A stretch of 64,000 nt of DNA, taken from the NCBI GenBank assembly GCA_004431415.1, contig QPMI01000066.1, positions 485,154 through 549,153 of the forward strand. The letters run 5' to 3'. Position 1 is the stretch's first letter, and each line of letters begins with the position of its first letter. The notes below the pieces were generated by a model. It saw only the letters and a list, made by a program, of their open reading frames with translations. It was not told the origin of the DNA and did not search any database. Below are positions 61,401 through 64,000 of the stretch, piece after piece. Both the position numbers and the translations under genes were made by a program. The stretch is from Cyanophora paradoxa. Its lineage: Eukaryota; Glaucocystophyceae; Cyanophorales; Cyanophoraceae.

Positions 61401-63834
61401 TATACAATGAAACCCTTTCGCGCCCTCTAGCTAGCCCCTCCCGATCCATCGATATCGTAACTCACGATCACGCTGCGTTCGCTTGCTCGCGCGCCAGCAA
61501 TGCGGCGGTGCTTGCGGCGTCGGGAACGTCGCTCCTCGTCGCGTGTGCAGCCACGGTCTCGTGCGCATGCGCATACGACTGCGCAGCCCGCCTCTTAACT
61601 GCGGCCGAGCATAACACGCCTGATCGCGATCACGACTGACGGGTACGGGTGCCGCAGGCACCACCTCCCTTCCGGCCGGGGCCGCCTGCCCTCGGGGGGC
61701 CTTCCCCTCCTCTGGGCCCTCCTGGGCGTGCCTGGTACATATATATTCGCTCTACCTGTTTTGATCATGTACCCTCTGAACCTGCCCGTGCGTACGCGCG
61801 CGTCTGCTGCCGCAGCGGCGCTCTCCTTGGCCTGTCTGCCCATGCGGGTGAATGCGAAGCCCTCCCGTCCCCCTCCCGGCCCCGCTCCCGGCCCCGGCCC
61901 CCGGCCCCCACCCCTCGCACCGGACGCCCCGCCCCAATCCGCCCCACGCCACGCGTGCAGCTGGCCTCGAGCTCGCACGAGGTCGACCTGTACGCGGCGG
62001 CCGCGATGGCCTGGGTGAGCCGACAACTCCCCCCCCCCCCCCCCCACCTCCCCACCCCCCACCCCCACCCCACCTGAGCCTGAGCCTGAGGCTCAGGTCG
62101 CCCGACTCTTCTTCTTCCTGAGCCTGACGCGGCGGGCGGGCCACTACGTCGTCATGGTCCGCCGCATGGTCGCCGGCGACATCTTCAAGGTCCGATCGAT
62201 TTTGCTCGCCGCGGCCGGTTGCTATAGCTAGCTATATAGCAGGGCAATCGCGATCGATTGCATTTATTATTGTGACTTGACTCGACTCGGGGGCGCCCCG
62301 GCGTCGGCGACCTCGGCGCGCAGTTCGCGATGCTCTTCTGCAGCGTCCTCCTCGCCTTCTCGCTCGCGTTCCGCCTCGAGATGATGGGGGCGCACCCGGC
62401 CGCGACCGCGGCCGGGGCCGGGGCCGCGGAGGACGGCTGCTCCTTCGGGGACGTGCCCGATGCCGCCCTCTGCCTCGTGCGCAGCGCCGGCTCGCCCGCC
62501 CCGCCTAGCCTCGAGTCTAAAAATAGAACCGCCTCACAGTGAAGAAGTGATAAAAAACATAAAACATAAAACTCGATGCCTCTTGCGCGCGCGGCTCGCG
62601 ATGGCCCGCCTCGAGTCTAAAATTAGAACCGCTCTCACGCGATGCTGGGGCAGAACCCGCCGGGCGTTTACAATTAGAACCGCCCTCGCGCTCGCCCGCT
62701 TTAAACCGCCCCGGCCGGGGGCCCGGCCCGGCCCGCCCTCACGCGCATCGCGCCCGGCCCCCGCGCGCAGTTCCACGCGATGCTGGGGCAGTCCTCCCTC
62801 CTGCAGGCGATCCCTAACGTGCGCAAAAGATACTTATATTTATCGCTCGTTGCAATTTGAATCAGCCGCCGAATCGCCGCACGACGCGCGTGCAGGCGAA
62901 CAGCCCGCGCTTCGCTGCCCTCCTCTCCGTTCTCTACCAAGCCTCCACCCAGGTGAGAACGTGCACGTGTACCCCCGCCGAAATTCGCCCCGCCCGACGC
63001 CTGCCCCTTTTTTCTCCAGATCCTGCTTCTCAACCTCCTCATCGGTACCCCCCGGCCCCGCTTGATTATAAGCTTTGCCCTAGCTTGCTCCGTCTGATTG
63101 CGGGCGGCCGGCCGGCCGGGCGCCGTCTCTGCAGCCATGTTCGCGAACACGTTCGAGCGTGTGGAGGGGGAGGCGGAGGGGCAGGCGATGCTCGCCCGCG
63201 CCCGCGGGATCCTCCTCATCGACAGGCGCGCCCTCCCTTACATCCTCCCTCCTTTGAGCTTTAGCTCAAGCTTAGCTTAAAGCTTTAAGCTTTACGCTTA
63301 AATATAAGCTCTTCTTCTTTAAGCTTGCGCTTGAAGCAGTCTGACGGCGCCGTTCCGCCCGTTCCTGGAGTACGAGGGGGTGCTGGCGCGGCCCTCGGCG
63401 CGCACGGGGCTGCCCTCCCGCTACTTGCTCTTCGAGGTGCGCATGCGCCGGACGGGACCCGGGGCAGCCGGGCGCCGGGCGCCGCGGCGAGCTCGAGCGC
63501 CGGGCGACGCCCCTCGGAGCTCGCGATCGATCGCGAGGATCACAAGGGCTCAGGTGAAGGATGGCGCGGACGAGGAGCGCTCGGCGGACGAGCTCGAGGC
63601 GCCCGCGCCATCGACGTCGACGTCGGCCCCGCGGTCGACGCTGGCGTGCTCGAGCTCCACGCGCACGCGCCCGGGAGCCCCGCGCTCGAGCTCGAGCTCG
63701 AGCTTGGTCATGAGGAGGCCCCGCGGCCAGCTGCAGCCGCAGGGACCGCCCCTCCCGCAGTCAGAGCTCGAGGGGGCGAGGGGTGTAGGCAGCGAGGCCC
63801 AGCCGAGCACTGGCCCAGTAATTCCACTGGATAG
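58405..63834 (+). CDS. Ankyrin-repeat TRPV-like cation channel
   Basis: A non-selective cation channel candidate. A Ser/Ala/Asp-rich first exon (58405-58828) is tentative. Ankyrin repeats: IWKGVATGNLAMV (about 59040), GATPAHVLLLLHKGAHRE, ILELLLEAAPELLNATVTG (about 59350), GETLMHVCAVNRDVETLSWL (about 59760), TVLAFA, VAVLLERGGADVNAADGHGN then TALHMAVIHGR (about 60170-60260), FLVDRYKADPGRRNKMGLTP. The pre-S1 region has SHITQRNKEVNWRFGPVTR and LELAVQGGHIGILSEVVFQR; then KWRTFARRFLLVWFLF (S1). LARLFFFLSLTRRAGHY-like and VVMVRRMVAGDIFK at about 62100-62190 match TRP S4/S4-S5 ('vvMi.kMi..D...F'). QFAMLFCSVLLAFSLAFRLE is S5; QFHAMLGQSSLLQAIPN and RFAALLSVLYQASTQ lie in the pore/S6 region; ILLLNLLIGTMFANTFERVE (about 63020-63165) is the strongest TRP signature. 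The tail ends at 63834. About 20 introns. The selectivity filter was not pinned down. Confidence 0.82.
59570..59875 (+). repeat. C-rich intron tracts in the TRPV-like gene
   Basis: Three near-pure C/T tracts (59570-59625, 59700-59720, 59843-59868) lie in consecutive introns of the channel gene on the coding strand, each just upstream of an exon. Confidence 0.8.
62509..62791 (+). repeat. Repeats and exon-fragment copy in a TRPV-gene intron
   Basis: CCTCGAGTCTAAAA(A/T)TAGAACC occurs at 62509 and 62609, with a related ACAATTAGAACCGCC at about 62670. CACGCGATGCTGGGGCAG at 62636-62653 is identical to 62774-62791, which lies in the exon encoding FHAMLGQ. The intron therefore contains a copy of part of its own downstream exon. 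Confidence 0.8.
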
Positions 63835-64000
63835 TAGCTAGCGCGCCGCCTCTCCCCCTGTGCCCGGCCCCTCTTCCTTGCGAAACTTGTGAATTGTATA
63901 GAAATAGCCTAGTAGTCCCCTTCGAGGCCCTAGGCCTTATTATCCGCTAGATTACTACATGTAGTTTATGCTAGTTCCTTATCATAGTATCGTATTATAA
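63835..64000. other. 3' flank of the TRPV-like gene
   Basis: AT-rich sequence follows the stop (63870-64000) with TAGTATCGTATTATAA at the window edge; probably the 3'UTR and beyond. No gene. Confidence 0.5.

Overview
The window looks like nuclear DNA from a GC-rich, intron-dense unicellular eukaryote, probably a microalga or related protist. The evidence is families found only in eukaryotes (COG4, CCDC77, a TRPV-like channel, F-box/LRR, RING, METTL18), nearly every gene split by introns of about 50-400 bp, plant/bacterial-type cysteine synthase, and a centrosome/basal-body protein (CCDC77) implying centrioles or flagella. I cannot name the species. Most introns start GTGCG(Y) or GTACCCC(C) and end CAG. 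All gene models are conceptual splices made by eye; outer coordinates are gene spans, and internal exon edges are approximate.

Layout: 1-0.7 kb short Cys-rich ORF (-); 0.7-3.2 kb gene-free palindrome-rich DNA; 3.2-5.2 ADP-ribosylglycohydrolase-like copy A (-); 5.5-6.8 BTB protein (+); 7.4-9.7 succinyl-CoA ligase alpha (-); 9.8-15.1 COG4 (+); 15.5-19.0 multipass membrane protein (-); 20.2-22.0 NHL-repeat protein (+); 22.3-26.6 EF-hand/transmembrane/Hedgehog-type Hint protein (-); 28.2-28.9 DUF4291 (-); 29.7-31.3 F-box/LRR (+); 31.8-34.0 CCDC77 (-); 34.2-36.2 ADP-ribosylglycohydrolase-like copy B (+); 36.5-37.35 RING protein (-); 37.35-38.7 METTL18-type histidine methyltransferase (+); 39.1-41.0 cysteine synthase (-); 42.6-45.0 Cys-rich zinc-binding-like protein (+); 45.2-54.4 giant multi-C2/T1 protein (-); 54.7-56.25 mpaB/Lcp-type oxygenase (+); 56.5-58.1 unknown protein (-); 58.4-63.8 ankyrin-TRPV-like channel (+).

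Genes alternate strand almost perfectly, giving divergent pairs with short shared upstream regions and convergent pairs with short 3' gaps. There is no operon-like functional grouping. Several products would act at membranes or in Ca2+ signalling (TRPV-like channel, multi-C2 protein, EF-hand/Hint protein, multipass protein). The rest are housekeeping (TCA cycle, Golgi tethering, cysteine synthesis, protein methylation).

The strongest leads are: the paired GTACCCC motif at both ends of introns; copies of exon-intron boundary sequence inside introns and an orphan COG4 exon fragment elsewhere; the EF-hand/TM/Hint architecture; the C2x6-T1-Zn-C2 architecture; and the inverted paralogue pair whose 3' introns stayed nearly identical.
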